Shown piece by piece: positions 9,087 through 18,003 of a DNA stretch of 64,000 nt; position 1 is the first letter of the stretch; the number at the start of each line of letters is the position of its first letter. Below the pieces are notes generated by a model. It was not told the origin of the DNA and made no database searches. It was given only the letters and a program-made list of their open reading frames with translations. Position numbers and translations under genes: made by a program. This stretch comes from Halanaerobium saccharolyticum (GTDB lineage Bacteria > Bacillota > Halanaerobiia > Halanaerobiales > Halanaerobiaceae): positions 1,083 through 65,082 of the forward strand of contig NZ_SNWX01000009.1 in NCBI RefSeq assembly GCF_004362045.1, read 5' to 3'.

Positions 9087-9520
9087 TTAATGCTTTAAAA
9101 AATCTATTAGTTCTGACTCCGAATTTGTAGTTACTATTTTTTCACTTAAATCTTCAATTTTACTCAGCTCAGCCTCATTAATTAAATTAATGATTTCATT
9201 ATCTGTATCACCAAATTTAGCCTTAATTTGCCTCATCAAAATTAATCTTGCTTCTTCCTGTTTACCCTCAATCTTGCCTTCGATTTTTCCTTCTTCTTTC
9301 CCTTTTTTCTTGCCCTGCTCTTCTACATATTTAAAAAATTTTACCATTTTGCGATCCCTCCATAGTTCTATCATATTTTCACTGCTTAAAAATTTGTCAC
9401 ATAACACTATAGTTAATGCAGCCAAATTATTCTTGAATTTTTGATCGGCATCCAGCTTATCTTCCAGTTCAATAGTTTCTTTAACCCGTTTAACCATCTT
9501 CTGGTCACTCTTCATCAGCG
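9087..9520 (-). pseudogene. Truncated Rpn-family copy (copy 3), C-terminal half only
   Basis: The open frame encodes 142 residues beginning MKSDQKMVKRVKETIEL, aligning to residue 159 onward of the 296-residue Rpn protein; the PD-(D/E)XK half is absent. Similarity stops abruptly at CAGCGGA (about 9520), where the sequence joins the stop region of the GGDEF-EAL gene at 9533. It has diverged from the intact copy (an extra GKKKGKEEGK repeat and several substitutions), so it is older than copy 1. Expression as a small protein is possible but it cannot be a complete nuclease. Confidence 0.75.
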
Positions 9521-9532
9521 GAATCCGCCCAC

Positions 9533-10840
9533 TTATTCCTTTTTTAAAAATTCCTGTTCAAATTCTGCGGCAGGTATTGGTCTGCTGATATAGTAACCCT
9601 GAATTTTATCGCATTTAAGCTTCTTTAAAAGATTCAGCTGGGCAAGTGTTTCTACACCCTCGGCCGTTACCGTTAGTTCCATGTTTTTAGCCAGGTCCAG
9701 GATGGCTTTTACAATACCTGTCTCATAATTATCAACAGTTAAATCCATAATAAATGACCTATCAATTTTTAGTTTATCAATTGGGAATTTCTTTAGATAA
9801 CTAAGTGAGGAGTAACCAGTTCCAAAATCATCGAGTGAGATTTTAATCCCCAGCTCTTTGAGTTTGTTTAATTTTGCCAGCACTAATTCCGGTTCAATCA
9901 TCAAAACGCTTTCGGTAATTTCAAATTCCAACCGGCAGGGATCAACACCTGTCTCCTTAATTATACTCCGGACATCATCAATAAATTTTAATTGTTCAAT
10001 CTGGATACTGGAAATATTTACGGCTACTCTCATTTCCTTATTATAAGAACTACTCCATTCTTTTATCTGCTGACAGGTCTGTCTTAAAACCCATTTTCCA
10101 ATTGGAATAATCAAGCCACTTTTTTCTGCCAGTGGTATAAACTGAGCCGGAGAAATAAATCCCTGTTTGGGATATTCCCAGCGCAGCAGAGCCTCCATGG
10201 TATTTATCTTACCAGTATCTAAAGTCAATAATGGCTGATAATATACTTCCAGTTCATTCTTTTCGACAGCCATTCTGAGATCATTTTCCATAGTTAACTG
10301 CTCTATAAAATTTTCGCTTAAATTGTCAGTAAAGACCTTAAAATCCAGGTCATTTTCTTTAGCATAGTACATTGCAAGGTCTACATTTCTCAATAATATA
10401 CTGATGTTTTCTCCATCATCAGGATAATTGACAATCCCGGCACTGGCTTTAATCTGAAATTCCTGATCAAAATATTCCCACGGTTCTTCTATGGCTTTTA
10501 AAATTTCTCTGCATTTTTGCTTAATTTGTTCTAGATCTTCTAAGTCTACAAAAACAAAAGCAAACTCATCCCCACTAAATCTGGCGACCATATCTTCCGG
10601 GCCCACTAAGTCCTTCATTTTTGCTGCAATATTTTTTAAAAATTTGTCTCCGGCATCATGGCCAAAAGAATCATTAATCAGTTTGAAACGATCAAGATCC
10701 AGATAAATGATACTGAAAGTTTTTTTATCTTTGTTTACCAGTTCTTCGAAATACTCAATAAACCTTGCTCTATTGGGCAGTTCTGTCAGATAATCCTGAT
10801 AGGCCAACACCTTAAGCCTGTACTGCTCGGTAATATCCAT
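9533..10840 (-). CDS. GGDEF-EAL protein (downstream half of a split gene)
   Basis: 435 residues. GGDEF (about 10-170) has an altered signature RFSGDEF and a possible RxxD-position segment that reads GPED, so cyclase activity and the inhibitory site are doubtful. EAL (about 185-430) reads EALLRWEYP, with NISSIQI, EITESVL, DDFGTGYSSL and KIDRSFI, all typical of an active phosphodiesterase. The first codons, MDITEQYRLK, are the usual end of a PAC segment, and the frame remains open upstream through GNIKGLVGII. So this is the C-terminal part of a longer CHASE4-PAS-GGDEF-EAL protein whose front half is 10861-11910. If translated from 10840, no good ribosome site precedes it. Confidence 0.8.
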   Translation of the reverse strand: MDITEQYRLKVLAYQDYLTELPNRARFIEYFEELVNKDKKTFSIIYLDLDRFKLINDSFGHDAGDKFLKNIAAKMKDLVGPEDMVARFSGDEFAFVFVDLEDLEQIKQKCREILKAIEEPWEYFDQEFQIKASAGIVNYPDDGENISILLRNVDLAMYYAKENDLDFKVFTDNLSENFIEQLTMENDLRMAVEKNELEVYYQPLLTLDTGKINTMEALLRWEYPKQGFISPAQFIPLAEKSGLIIPIGKWVLRQTCQQIKEWSSSYNKEMRVAVNISSIQIEQLKFIDDVRSIIKETGVDPCRLEFEITESVLMIEPELVLAKLNKLKELGIKISLDDFGTGYSSLSYLKKFPIDKLKIDRSFIMDLTVDNYETGIVKAILDLAKNMELTVTAEGVETLAQLNLLKKLKCDKIQGYYISRPIPAAEFEQEFLKKE

Positions 10841-10860
10841 AATTATACCAACCAGCCCTT

Positions 10861-11910
10861 TTATATTGCCGGAATTATCCCGATAGACTCCATGAGAAGC
10901 CGAAATCCATTTTTTGCTGAGATATAGTTTAGGTCCCTGTCTTTTAAGAAAATCCGGGCCGGTATGGTGTTTAGCAAAACCTGCTGTTCATCATTATGGA
11001 TAAATATTGTTTTATTTAGAAGATAAAAAATTACAAAAGAAAATAAAGCACTGCTTAATAAAAATACAAAGATTAGATAATACAAACTTTTTAGACCCTG
11101 AGCATATACATTTCTTGGTTCTATTAATCTAAATCTTAAGCGATAGTTACCGGAAAGGTCTTTAACCACCAGATCACCGGCTATATACTCCCTATTAATT
11201 GGATTTATCTGGCTTATCCCATCTTTTAAAATTGAAGAGTCGGGTACCTTTTTGTAATTTGATCCAGGTTTGTTAGCAGAATCAGTTACTTTAATTTCTA
11301 CAGTCATATTCAAACTTTCTGCCAGATTGCTGCGAAAGTGAGAATCCAGATGTTTTCCCATAATTAAAACACCATTCTGTTCTCCTGTAAATTCGCTTTT
11401 TAATATTGGTCGGAAAGAAATATAGTATGGTTGATCCTGATAAATAATTACTCCGGCAGTATAATCCCGATTATCACTAAATTCTATTTTGCTGTTTTTA
11501 GCCAGCAGATAATCCAGCATTCCTTTACTTAAGCTGTCTGCATCCTGCTGATGCAGGTCAACTTGCTTACTATAAACTAAATTATTATTACTATCAACAA
11601 AAACCATAAAGTTAAGGTCCAGATTTTTGAGAGTCTCATCACCTAAATTGTTCTCAATATACCTATTATTGCGATCATTAATAAATTGATATGTATCATC
11701 CCAGGGAGCCCAGTCACCATTTATTGTATTAATTCTTTCTAACTCCTGATTTAAAATCATCTGCAGAAGACTAATATCATTTTCCACCTGATTTTTCTCA
11801 ATTTCTTTAAATTCATTTAATATTAAAACTCTACTCATCAGTAATAATACTACCAGCAGAACAAGTACAGTTATCATTATTATTTTAAGTGCTTTTTTAC
11901 GAATATTCAT
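10861..11910 (-). CDS. CHASE4 sensor half of a split CHASE4-PAS-GGDEF-EAL gene
   Basis: 349 residues. Membrane segment (about 10-30), extracytoplasmic CHASE4 domain (about 35-265, with the WAPWDDTYQF element near residue 66), second membrane segment (about 275-300), then the start of a PAS domain (NTIPARIFLKDRDLNYISA). It ends in an out-of-frame tail (KNGFRLLMESIG...). In the other frame the DNA continues as KKWISASHGVYRDNSGNIKG, the end of a PAS domain. The middle of the PAS is missing and the frame changes at an A6 run (about 10913-10918). The gene is thus probably inactivated or yields a sensor stub. Start ATG at 11910 follows GGAGG. Confidence 0.8.
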   Translation of the reverse strand: MNIRKKALKIIMITVLVLLVVLLLMSRVLILNEFKEIEKNQVENDISLLQMILNQELERINTINGDWAPWDDTYQFINDRNNRYIENNLGDETLKNLDLNFMVFVDSNNNLVYSKQVDLHQQDADSLSKGMLDYLLAKNSKIEFSDNRDYTAGVIIYQDQPYYISFRPILKSEFTGEQNGVLIMGKHLDSHFRSNLAESLNMTVEIKVTDSANKPGSNYKKVPDSSILKDGISQINPINREYIAGDLVVKDLSGNYRLRFRLIEPRNVYAQGLKSLYYLIFVFLLSSALFSFVIFYLLNKTIFIHNDEQQVLLNTIPARIFLKDRDLNYISAKNGFRLLMESIGIIPAI

Positions 11911-11961
11911 ACCTGTTCCTCCATTACATAATATTATTAATCTCTTTACATTTTTCCTGTC

Positions 11962-12032
11962 TTCTTCAATATATTTTGCAGCAGATCAGCAGCAAATAAC
12001 AGCTGCTTTTAAAAAAATTATTTTCAGTTTCA
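11962..12032 (-). pseudogene. DUF2975 relic with large internal deletion
   Basis: On the minus strand the sequence starts ATGAAACTGAAAATAATTTT, as in the DUF2975 gene at 497-940 (MKLKIIFLKAAV), then jumps in another frame to FAADLLQNILKK, matching that protein's C-terminus (FSADVLQKLLRK). The upstream bases ATAACAGACCTCACTTATC also match the leader of the intact gene. About 370 bp of the middle are gone. Confidence 0.7.
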
Positions 12033-12051
12033 TATAACAGACCTCACTTAT

Positions 12052-12647
12052 CTAATTTGATTTAAAGATTTTATCTATATCTTTGCTTACTCTGACATTT
12101 AGTTTTCCTTCTCCAGCCATTCTATTTAATATCTCCACAGCTTCCTGATGACTTAAACAATTTCTATACGGTCTTTTCTCCCTCAGCGCCTGATAAATAT
12201 CTAAAGCTGCTAGTATCTGAGAAGGAAAATCAAGTTTTTCTTCTTTCAATCCTTTCGGATAACCACTGCCATCATTTTTTTCATGATGGTTCCCGGCCCA
12301 TCTAGCTACTTCTTCCAATCCTTCTATTTGTTCTAAAGCTTTTCTGGTATAAAAACTATGAGCCTTTACCTTTTGATATTCCGGTTTGGTTAGTCTCCCT
12401 GGTTTATTTAATATTGAATTAGAAATAGCCAATTTACCCAGATCATGTAGATCAGCAGCAACAATTAATTGCTGCCTCTTTTCTTCACTAAAACCATAAT
12501 GTTCAGCAATTATACTTGCCTTTTCACTTAACTGTTGTGAGTGGTGTCTGGTATACTTTGATTTAGAGTCAATAATCTCAGAAAATATAGCTGTTATTTT
12601 ATGTAAATCTTGATATGAATAATCCACTAAGTAATCAGGACTTTCCC
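12052..12647 (-). pseudogene. C-terminal HD-GYP half of a gene split by an IS3-family element
   Basis: Encodes a complete-looking HD-GYP core: HHSQQLSEKA, ADLHDLGKL, HHEKNDGSGYPKG, ALDIYQAL. The reading frame continues into the insertion sequence (to 12705), so the predicted N-terminus MSLLYYTQ... is element-derived. The host frame resumes on the far side at 14357-14948, which carries a first, degenerate HD domain. Together they would have made a tandem HD / HD-GYP protein of about 395 residues. A truncated HD-GYP protein might still be expressed from a promoter in the element; no ribosome site was identified. Confidence 0.8.
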
Positions 12648-12726
12648 TATGTGTTAGGATAGTTGTCGTGGGGCACAAAATCTGTGTATAATAGAGTAAC
12701 GACAATAAATCCTAAGGAGAATTACA

Positions 12727-13221
12727 ATGCCAAGAAAAGTTTATTCCAAAAAATTGAAAGAATCCATATTTAAAAGACTGGCTCCACCTAATGCTGAAAA
12801 AGCACCTGATATAGCTAGAGAAACTAATATACCAGTTAATACCCTCTACACCTGGAGATCTAAGGTTTTAAAGAGTAATCCAACAAGTAATAAAAAAGCA
12901 AGAAAATGGACTTCCAAAGATAAGTTTCAGGCTGTTTTAGAAACGGCAAGTCTCTCAGAACTTGAAACAGCTAAATACTGCCGTGAAAAAGGCATCCATG
13001 TCGAAGAACTAAAAAGCTGGATTAAGCAGTGTCAGAACGCCAATGAAAACAAATTTGAAGATCCTAAAGAACTGAAAGATAACCTTAAAAAAGAACAAAA
13101 GAAAGCTAAAGAACTTGAAAAAGAACTTCGCGAAAAGGAAAAAGCTCTTGCTGAAACTGCAGCATTACTGGTGCTCAGAAAAAAGGCCCGAGCGATCTGG
13201 GGGGACCCAGAGGACGACTAA
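12727..13221 (+). CDS. IS3-family transposase OrfA
   Basis: 164 residues. An N-terminal helix-turn-helix (about 20-50, with DIARETNIPVNTLYTWRSK), a second HTH-like unit (about 63-100) and a lysine/glutamate-rich coiled coil (about 115-155), the usual leucine-zipper region before the frameshift. Start ATG at 12727 follows AAGGAG. It is longer than the common OrfA of about 100 residues because the HTH is doubled. It binds the terminal repeats and, by frameshifting into OrfB, forms the full transposase. Confidence 0.85.
   Translation: MPRKVYSKKLKESIFKRLAPPNAEKAPDIARETNIPVNTLYTWRSKVLKSNPTSNKKARKWTSKDKFQAVLETASLSELETAKYCREKGIHVEELKSWIKQCQNANENKFEDPKELKDNLKKEQKKAKELEKELREKEKALAETAALLVLRKKARAIWGDPEDD
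13179..13185 (+). other. Probable -1 programmed frameshift site A6G
   Basis: The heptamer A AAA AAG lies in the OrfA frame exactly where OrfA and the -1 OrfB frame overlap. A -1 slip here continues KKGPSDLGG... into OrfB, giving a fusion of about 520 residues. A6G is the classic IS3-family slippery sequence. A G6 run a few codons later is a second candidate. Confidence 0.75.
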
Positions 13222-14288
13222 TAGAAATTTCAGATCGCAAAAAAGCAGTAGAACTAATCGATGAAGCACATGCAAATGGCTGCAGAAAATTTAAAGCCTG
13301 TGAGGAGCTGAATATATCACAGAGGACCTATCAACGATGGTCTAAAGATGGTACTGTTAAAGAAGATCAGAGACCTTTGGTTGAAAGACCAGAACCCAAA
13401 AACAAATTAACTGAAGCTGAAAGAAAAGAAATAGTTGAAGTTTCAAACAGCAAAGAATTTGCAGACTTACCAGTTTCTCAAATTGTTCCTAAACTTGCTA
13501 GTCAGGGTAAATATATAGCTTCAGAATCCACCTTTTTTCGAGTCTTAGATAAGGAAAAAATGAATACGCATCGAGCTAAAAGCAAAGAACCTGTAAAACG
13601 AGAAGCTCCTACTCATATTGCTACTGCTCCTAACCAGGTCTGGACCTGGGATATCACCTGGTTGAATGCGATGATTAAAGGCAGTTTCTTTAAGCTCTAT
13701 TTAATCGTTGATATGTTCAGCAGAATGATAGTAGCTTATGAAGTCTGGGAAACAGAAAATGCTGAGTATTCTAAAAGACTGATCAGAAAAGCTTCCCTGT
13801 CTCAGGGCATAGCAGCAAAAGATAAACCTCTTGTACTACACTCTGATAATGGAAGTCCAATGAAAGCAGCAACATTTCTAGCGACACTGGAGAAACTGGG
13901 AGTACAGAGTTCCTTTTCAAGACCAAGAGTAAGTAATGATAATCCTTATTCTGAGTCATTATTTAAGACAATGAAATATAGACCAGTTTATCCTAACAAA
14001 GGCTTTAAAAACCTAAGTGAGGCCAGAGAATGGGTAGCTGATTTTGTCCGCTGGTATAATCATCAGCATTTGCATAGCGGAATTAAATTTTTAACGCCCT
14101 ACCAAAGACATTACGGGCTTGATATAGAGATCATGAAAAAGAGAACTGAAACATATTTAAAAGCTAAAGCAGAACATCCAGAAAGATGGTCAGGGGATAT
14201 TAGAGATTGGACCCTGCCAGAATATGTAACTTTAAATCCAATGGATACTGCTGAAGTAGAAAAATATCTCAACCAGCAGAGCTCTTAA
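13185..14288 (+). CDS. IS3-family transposase OrfB (DDE integrase domain), made by frameshift
   Basis: The OrfB frame is open from the slippery site; there is no good independent start (first candidate is a TTG at 13377). The N-terminus carries an HTH (CEELNISQRTYQRW). The rve-type catalytic core follows: first Asp in TWDITWL, second in LHSDNGSP, Glu in SESLFKTMKYRP, with WYNHQHLHS near the end. These are the DD(35)E residues that cut and join DNA. It appears intact, so the element may still move. The stop at 14286-14288 is about 70 bp before the right end. Confidence 0.88.
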   Translation, partial: GPSDLGGPRGRLIEISDRKKAVELIDEAHANGCRKFKACEELNISQRTYQRWSKDGTVKEDQRPLVERPEPKNKLTEAERKEIVEVSNSKEFADLPVSQIVPKLASQGKYIASESTFFRVLDKEKMNTHRAKSKEPVKREAPTHIATAPNQVWTWDITWLNAMIKGSFFKLYLIVDMFSRMIVAYEVWETENAEYSKRLIRKASLSQGIAAKDKPLVLHSDNGSPMKAATFLATLEKLGVQSSFSRPRVSNDNPYSESLFKTMKYRPVYPNKGFKNLSEAREWVADFVRWYNHQHLHSGIKFLTPYQRHYGLDIEIMKKRTETYLKAKAEHPERWSGDIRDWTLPEYVTLNPMDTAEVEKYLNQQSS

Positions 14289-14356
14289 ATGAGCTTCTGC
14301 AGGAGTGTTATTCAAAGAAATTTTTAACTAAATGCGACAACTTTCTTGACAAACAC

Positions 14357-14948
14357 CGCTTTCTTCTTTTACTGCATCTAATATAAATATATCTTCTAAG
14401 TTAAGCCAAAAATTTTCCTGCTTAATTATCTGCCTAAATGCATTGATCATCCTTTTTGAAAATCTTATGTCTATTTGTTCACTAACCTGAGAAACTAAAA
14501 CACTTCGATCCGGATCCCCATCATAATTTAGCTCGAAAAAATCAGCTAAAGAAATGATCTGAGAAAACAAAGGAATTTCATTGCCCTTTTTGTTGAAGAA
14601 GCCACTACCATCTACGTTTTCATGATGATATAAAATAATATTTTCATATTCACTGATCAGCGGAAATTTATTAATTGTTTTTTCGCCAATCACACAGTGG
14701 CTTTTTGCTTTTTCCAATTCTGATTTACTTACCCCTTTTTTATTTTCAACTCCACCTATATCATGCATTATTGAAAAGGCCAATAATGAAAACTGTTCTT
14801 TTTCCGTTAAATTAAACATCTCTCCCAATTTTAAAGCTATATAAGCCACTCGTTTACTGTGATTGGTAATATCATCTAAGATATCAATCTCAATATAATC
14901 TAAGACAAAAGAAATTGATATTAAAAACTGCTTTAAATTAAATTGCAT
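14357..14948 (-). pseudogene. N-terminal HD half of the gene split by the IS3-family element
   Basis: Begins at ATG 14948. It carries an HD-GYP-like domain with SIMHDIGG, HHENVDGSGFF in place of the usual HHE..DGSGYP, and SLADFFEL. The GYP to GFF change and a shortened tail suggest a degenerate, possibly regulatory, first HD domain. The natural frame reaches DAVKEESG and then runs into the element (to a stop at 14328). The second half is at 12052-12647. Tandem HD plus HD-GYP proteins are uncommon, so the pre-insertion gene would have been of interest. Confidence 0.8.
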
Positions 14949-14976
14949 ATTTGATATAGCTCCTTCAATTTATCAA

Positions 14977-15420
14977 TTATTTAGCTTCGTGTATTATTGA
15001 ATAAAGATAATCTTTTTCGACAAAAGGTATCGGCTGGCTGTATACTTCAACCTCTTTTACCTCACCAGTTGAGATTTTGTGCTTAAAATTAAAATATAGC
15101 TTATCTTTAGATTTTGCACTTTTCATTTCTTCCTTTACTTCCTCTTTACTCATAGTATTTATATCTGTTATCTTCATTGCTGATAATTCTTCCCTATAAT
15201 ATCCATAGTTTCAAACTCAAACATCTCTAAAAAATATTTATTGGCTCTAATTATATCAAAATCACTATCCAAACTGCTGGTTAGATTCAGCTAACTCTAT
15301 TTTTTGTTGCCGTAATTTTTTCTCATTATTTTTTTCTTCACTAATATCAAAAATATAACACTCAAAAGCTAAATAATCATCAGGCCAATACTTCCCAACC
15401 ACAAAACTGTTCTATACTAG
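14977..15420 (-). pseudogene. Decayed PAS-domain signalling gene
   Basis: A 66-codon open stretch (14977-15177, MKITDINTMSKEEV...) matches the last PAS of the HD-GYP protein at 4141-6528 (MEITDINVLKKDEV...). Upstream, in broken frames, are further pieces: DFDIIRANKYFLEMFEF at about 15190-15265, matching that protein's middle PAS, and a PAC-plus-coiled-coil segment (FDISEEKNNEKKLRQQK) at about 15290-15350. The pieces are in family order but separated by deletions and frameshifts. No HD-GYP or GGDEF part is left. Confidence 0.7.
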
Positions 15421-15597
15421 TTTATTTCTGCTTTTATTGAATAAAACCTTTTTTTGTTATTTAATTTAAAAATTGAGGCTACCTGAATAGCCCCAATTAA
15501 CCTCCAAACTACAGCATATATTTAAACTTTCTCTCCTTCAGTTTAAGTGACTTGGCTTAATGATAATCCTTACTATTGTTATGCAATATTTTCCTTC

Positions 15598-17910
15598 CTA
15601 AATTAAATCATTTTCCATAAATTTAATAAAACCATCTGCTAACTCTGGCTCAAACTGACTGCCGGCACACTCTCTTATTTCTTCCAGAGCCTCATTTTTT
15701 GAAACAGCCTCTTTATAGGGAGCAGCATGAGTCATAACATCATAGGCATCTACTATTGTAATAATCCGGGCCAGATAAGGAATGTTTTCCCCCTGCAGCT
15801 GGCGGGGATAACCACTGCCATCCCAGCGTTCATGATGTGCATAAATATCCTCAGCTATAGTCACAAACTCTTCCGATGAAGAAGCGATTTCAAATCCTGT
15901 CTCAGGATGCTTTTTTACAACTTCCCATTCGATCTCTGTTAATTTCCCCGCTTTATTCAATATCGATTCCGGTATTGTGATCATTCCGATGTCATGTAAG
16001 GTTCCGAGCAGCGATAATCTGTGCAGCTGGGAATTATTTAATTCTAAAAACTTTCCAAATTTATAAGCTAACCCACTCATTCTTTCGGAATGTTCTTTTG
16101 TTTCATTACTCTTCTCATTTAAGGTATTAACCAGGCTTTTTACTATTTTACTCTTCGTACTTCTACTCTCCGATAATTTATTTTGATACATCTCATTATC
16201 TGCCTGTTTTAAAATCTCTGTAAGATCCGGTTCCGGTTTCTGCTTGGCAGCAAGGCCCAGGGCAATTGACACTGTCAGTTCATCATTTTCGGTGTTCTCA
16301 CATTTTTCATTAATCCTGTTTATTATATTTTGAGCATCTTTTTTGCTTGTTTGTGGTAAAATAATTGCAAATTCGTCTCCACCCTGGCGGGCTAAAATAT
16401 CCTCATCTCTCAGGGAAGATTTCAAAATCTCAGCTGTTTTAACTAACAGTTCATCACCTTTTTGATGACCAAAACTATCATTAATTATTTTAAGCCCATT
16501 AACATCAGCCATAATAATACTTACTGGCAGCTGCCGTTCGGTATCCAGTCTTTTCATTTCTTCTTCAAAAAATCTCCGGTTATATAAATCTGTTAGAGAA
16601 TCTTTGTAGAGAAGATATTTAATCTGCTTTTCCTGATGTTTTTGATCATTAATATCCAGGTGGATCCCGACCAGCCTCAGCGGATTTCCCTCCTGATCAC
16701 GTTCCACTATTTTGCCAATACCTCTTATCCATTTTAACTCTCCGGATTTAGTCTGGATGCGATGCTCATTTTCATAAAATTCTTTTCTTCCTTCAAAATG
16801 TTCTTTTAAACTTCTATCAATATTTTCTTTATCTTCAGCAAAAACTAGATCGCGCCAGGTTTTAACATCATTTTCTAATTCTTCTAAATCATATTCTAAC
16901 ATATTGGCCCAGTTTTCATTAAAATTAAGTTCGTCAGTCTTAAAATTCCAGTCCCAGACACCTACGTTTGCGCCTCTGATGGCCAGTTCCAGTCTTTCTT
17001 TGATTTCTTTAATTTCTCTGTCCTTTTTCTTTCTCGCAGTTATATCATCATAAACTGCATAAATCCCTACTTTACCAGTCAGTAATTCAACTTTAATTAC
17101 ATGCAAAGAAAAATATTTGATTTTTCCAGTTTTGGTCTTCCTTTTGACTTCTACTTCTACATTCTTATTCTTTAATACCTGGTTTTTATATTTATAGAAA
17201 TCTTCTTTTTCGGATTCAGGAATTATAAAATTTTCAATATTATTAGCTAACAGCTCGTCTTCGGAATAACCAAAGATTTCTTCAAATTTTGGATTTGCCT
17301 TCAGCACATTATAGTCCTGATCCATCAGAAGTATACCTTCCAGAGATTTATTAAATAAATTTTCAAAAAGTTTTTTCTGATCACTTAACTCTGTCTGCTT
17401 AATCAGCAGCTCCAAATCTTCTTCAATAATTCTTTTGAATTCCTGCAGCAATTTTTTATCTTTACTCTGCAGCTCCAGACTCTTATTATCAAGAATGCAG
17501 ATTGTTCCAAATGATTTTTGATCCGGCCAGCTTATAGGCAGGCCGTAATAAGATATCATATCCAGCCCCACATCAGGATTATCCTTCCAGACTTTATTTT
17601 TTAGAGCATTTTTAATATAGAGTTCTTTATTCTCTGCCAGAACTGTTTCGCAGTACAGGCCATCACCTATTATATTTTCTTCCCCGGTGTTATATGGGTT
17701 TGACTCATTCTGGCTCTTTAGAAAAACTTCTATCGATTCCGCATTTATTTTCATTATTAAAGCAGCCGACACCTCTATCATATCGGTAATTAAGTTTAAA
17801 ATGTTCTGCCATTTACTAACAAATTTTTCGTTTATCTCCGGTTTGTTAAGATCAGTAATTTCGATCTCTTTAAGTTTGTTTTCTCCCCTTGAAAAAACCT
17901 GAGCTCGCAT
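15598..17910 (-). CDS. GAF-PAS-PAS-GGDEF-HD-GYP bifunctional c-di-GMP protein
   Basis: About 770 residues, soluble. GAF (about 25-170), PAS (185-300), PAS (310-430), GGDEF (about 435-595) and HD-GYP (about 600-765). The cyclase signature is ARQGGDEF with RDED five residues upstream (intact RxxD site). The phosphodiesterase signature is TLHDIGM, HHERWDGSGYPRQ and VDAYDVM, so both making and breaking of c-di-GMP are possible, with the balance set by GAF/PAS inputs. AGGAGG lies eight bases before ATG 17910, which I prefer to the GTG at 17916. It lies just downstream of the curli genes but is separated by a terminator, so a link to curli control is only positional. Confidence 0.92.
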   Translation of the reverse strand: MRAQVFSRGENKLKEIEITDLNKPEINEKFVSKWQNILNLITDMIEVSAALIMKINAESIEVFLKSQNESNPYNTGEENIIGDGLYCETVLAENKELYIKNALKNKVWKDNPDVGLDMISYYGLPISWPDQKSFGTICILDNKSLELQSKDKKLLQEFKRIIEEDLELLIKQTELSDQKKLFENLFNKSLEGILLMDQDYNVLKANPKFEEIFGYSEDELLANNIENFIIPESEKEDFYKYKNQVLKNKNVEVEVKRKTKTGKIKYFSLHVIKVELLTGKVGIYAVYDDITARKKKDREIKEIKERLELAIRGANVGVWDWNFKTDELNFNENWANMLEYDLEELENDVKTWRDLVFAEDKENIDRSLKEHFEGRKEFYENEHRIQTKSGELKWIRGIGKIVERDQEGNPLRLVGIHLDINDQKHQEKQIKYLLYKDSLTDLYNRRFFEEEMKRLDTERQLPVSIIMADVNGLKIINDSFGHQKGDELLVKTAEILKSSLRDEDILARQGGDEFAIILPQTSKKDAQNIINRINEKCENTENDELTVSIALGLAAKQKPEPDLTEILKQADNEMYQNKLSESRSTKSKIVKSLVNTLNEKSNETKEHSERMSGLAYKFGKFLELNNSQLHRLSLLGTLHDIGMITIPESILNKAGKLTEIEWEVVKKHPETGFEIASSSEEFVTIAEDIYAHHERWDGSGYPRQLQGENIPYLARIITIVDAYDVMTHAAPYKEAVSKNEALEEIRECAGSQFEPELADGFIKFMENDLI

Positions 17911-18003
17911 TTTCACATCCTCCTCTACCCAAAATTTATGGATTATCTCCTTTATTGTAACATTTTTTTAAGATTTTTGCAGTATTTGTTGCTTTATAAT
18001 AGC

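Larger units (their letters stand above)
12648..14356 (+). mobile_element. IS3-family insertion sequence interrupting an HD/HD-GYP gene
   Basis: About 1.7 kb with imperfect terminal inverted repeats: the left end reads ...GTTAGGATAGTTGTCG and the right end, on the other strand, GTTTGTCAAGAAAGTTGTCG (about 15 of 21 positions match, with GTTGTCG shared). It encodes two overlapping-frame ORFs with a DDE catalytic domain. The host gene reads in the same HD family on both sides. I could not settle the exact ends or a target duplication within 2-3 bases; flanks are C/G runs. The element looks intact and therefore recent. Confidence 0.85.

Noticed and set aside
12648-14356. A target-site duplication of CTTTC at both ends of the IS3-family element
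   Set aside because: CTTTC does occur at 12641-12645 and 14359-14363, but using it would place the ends outside the matching terminal repeats and break the host frame, so the duplication is left undecided.
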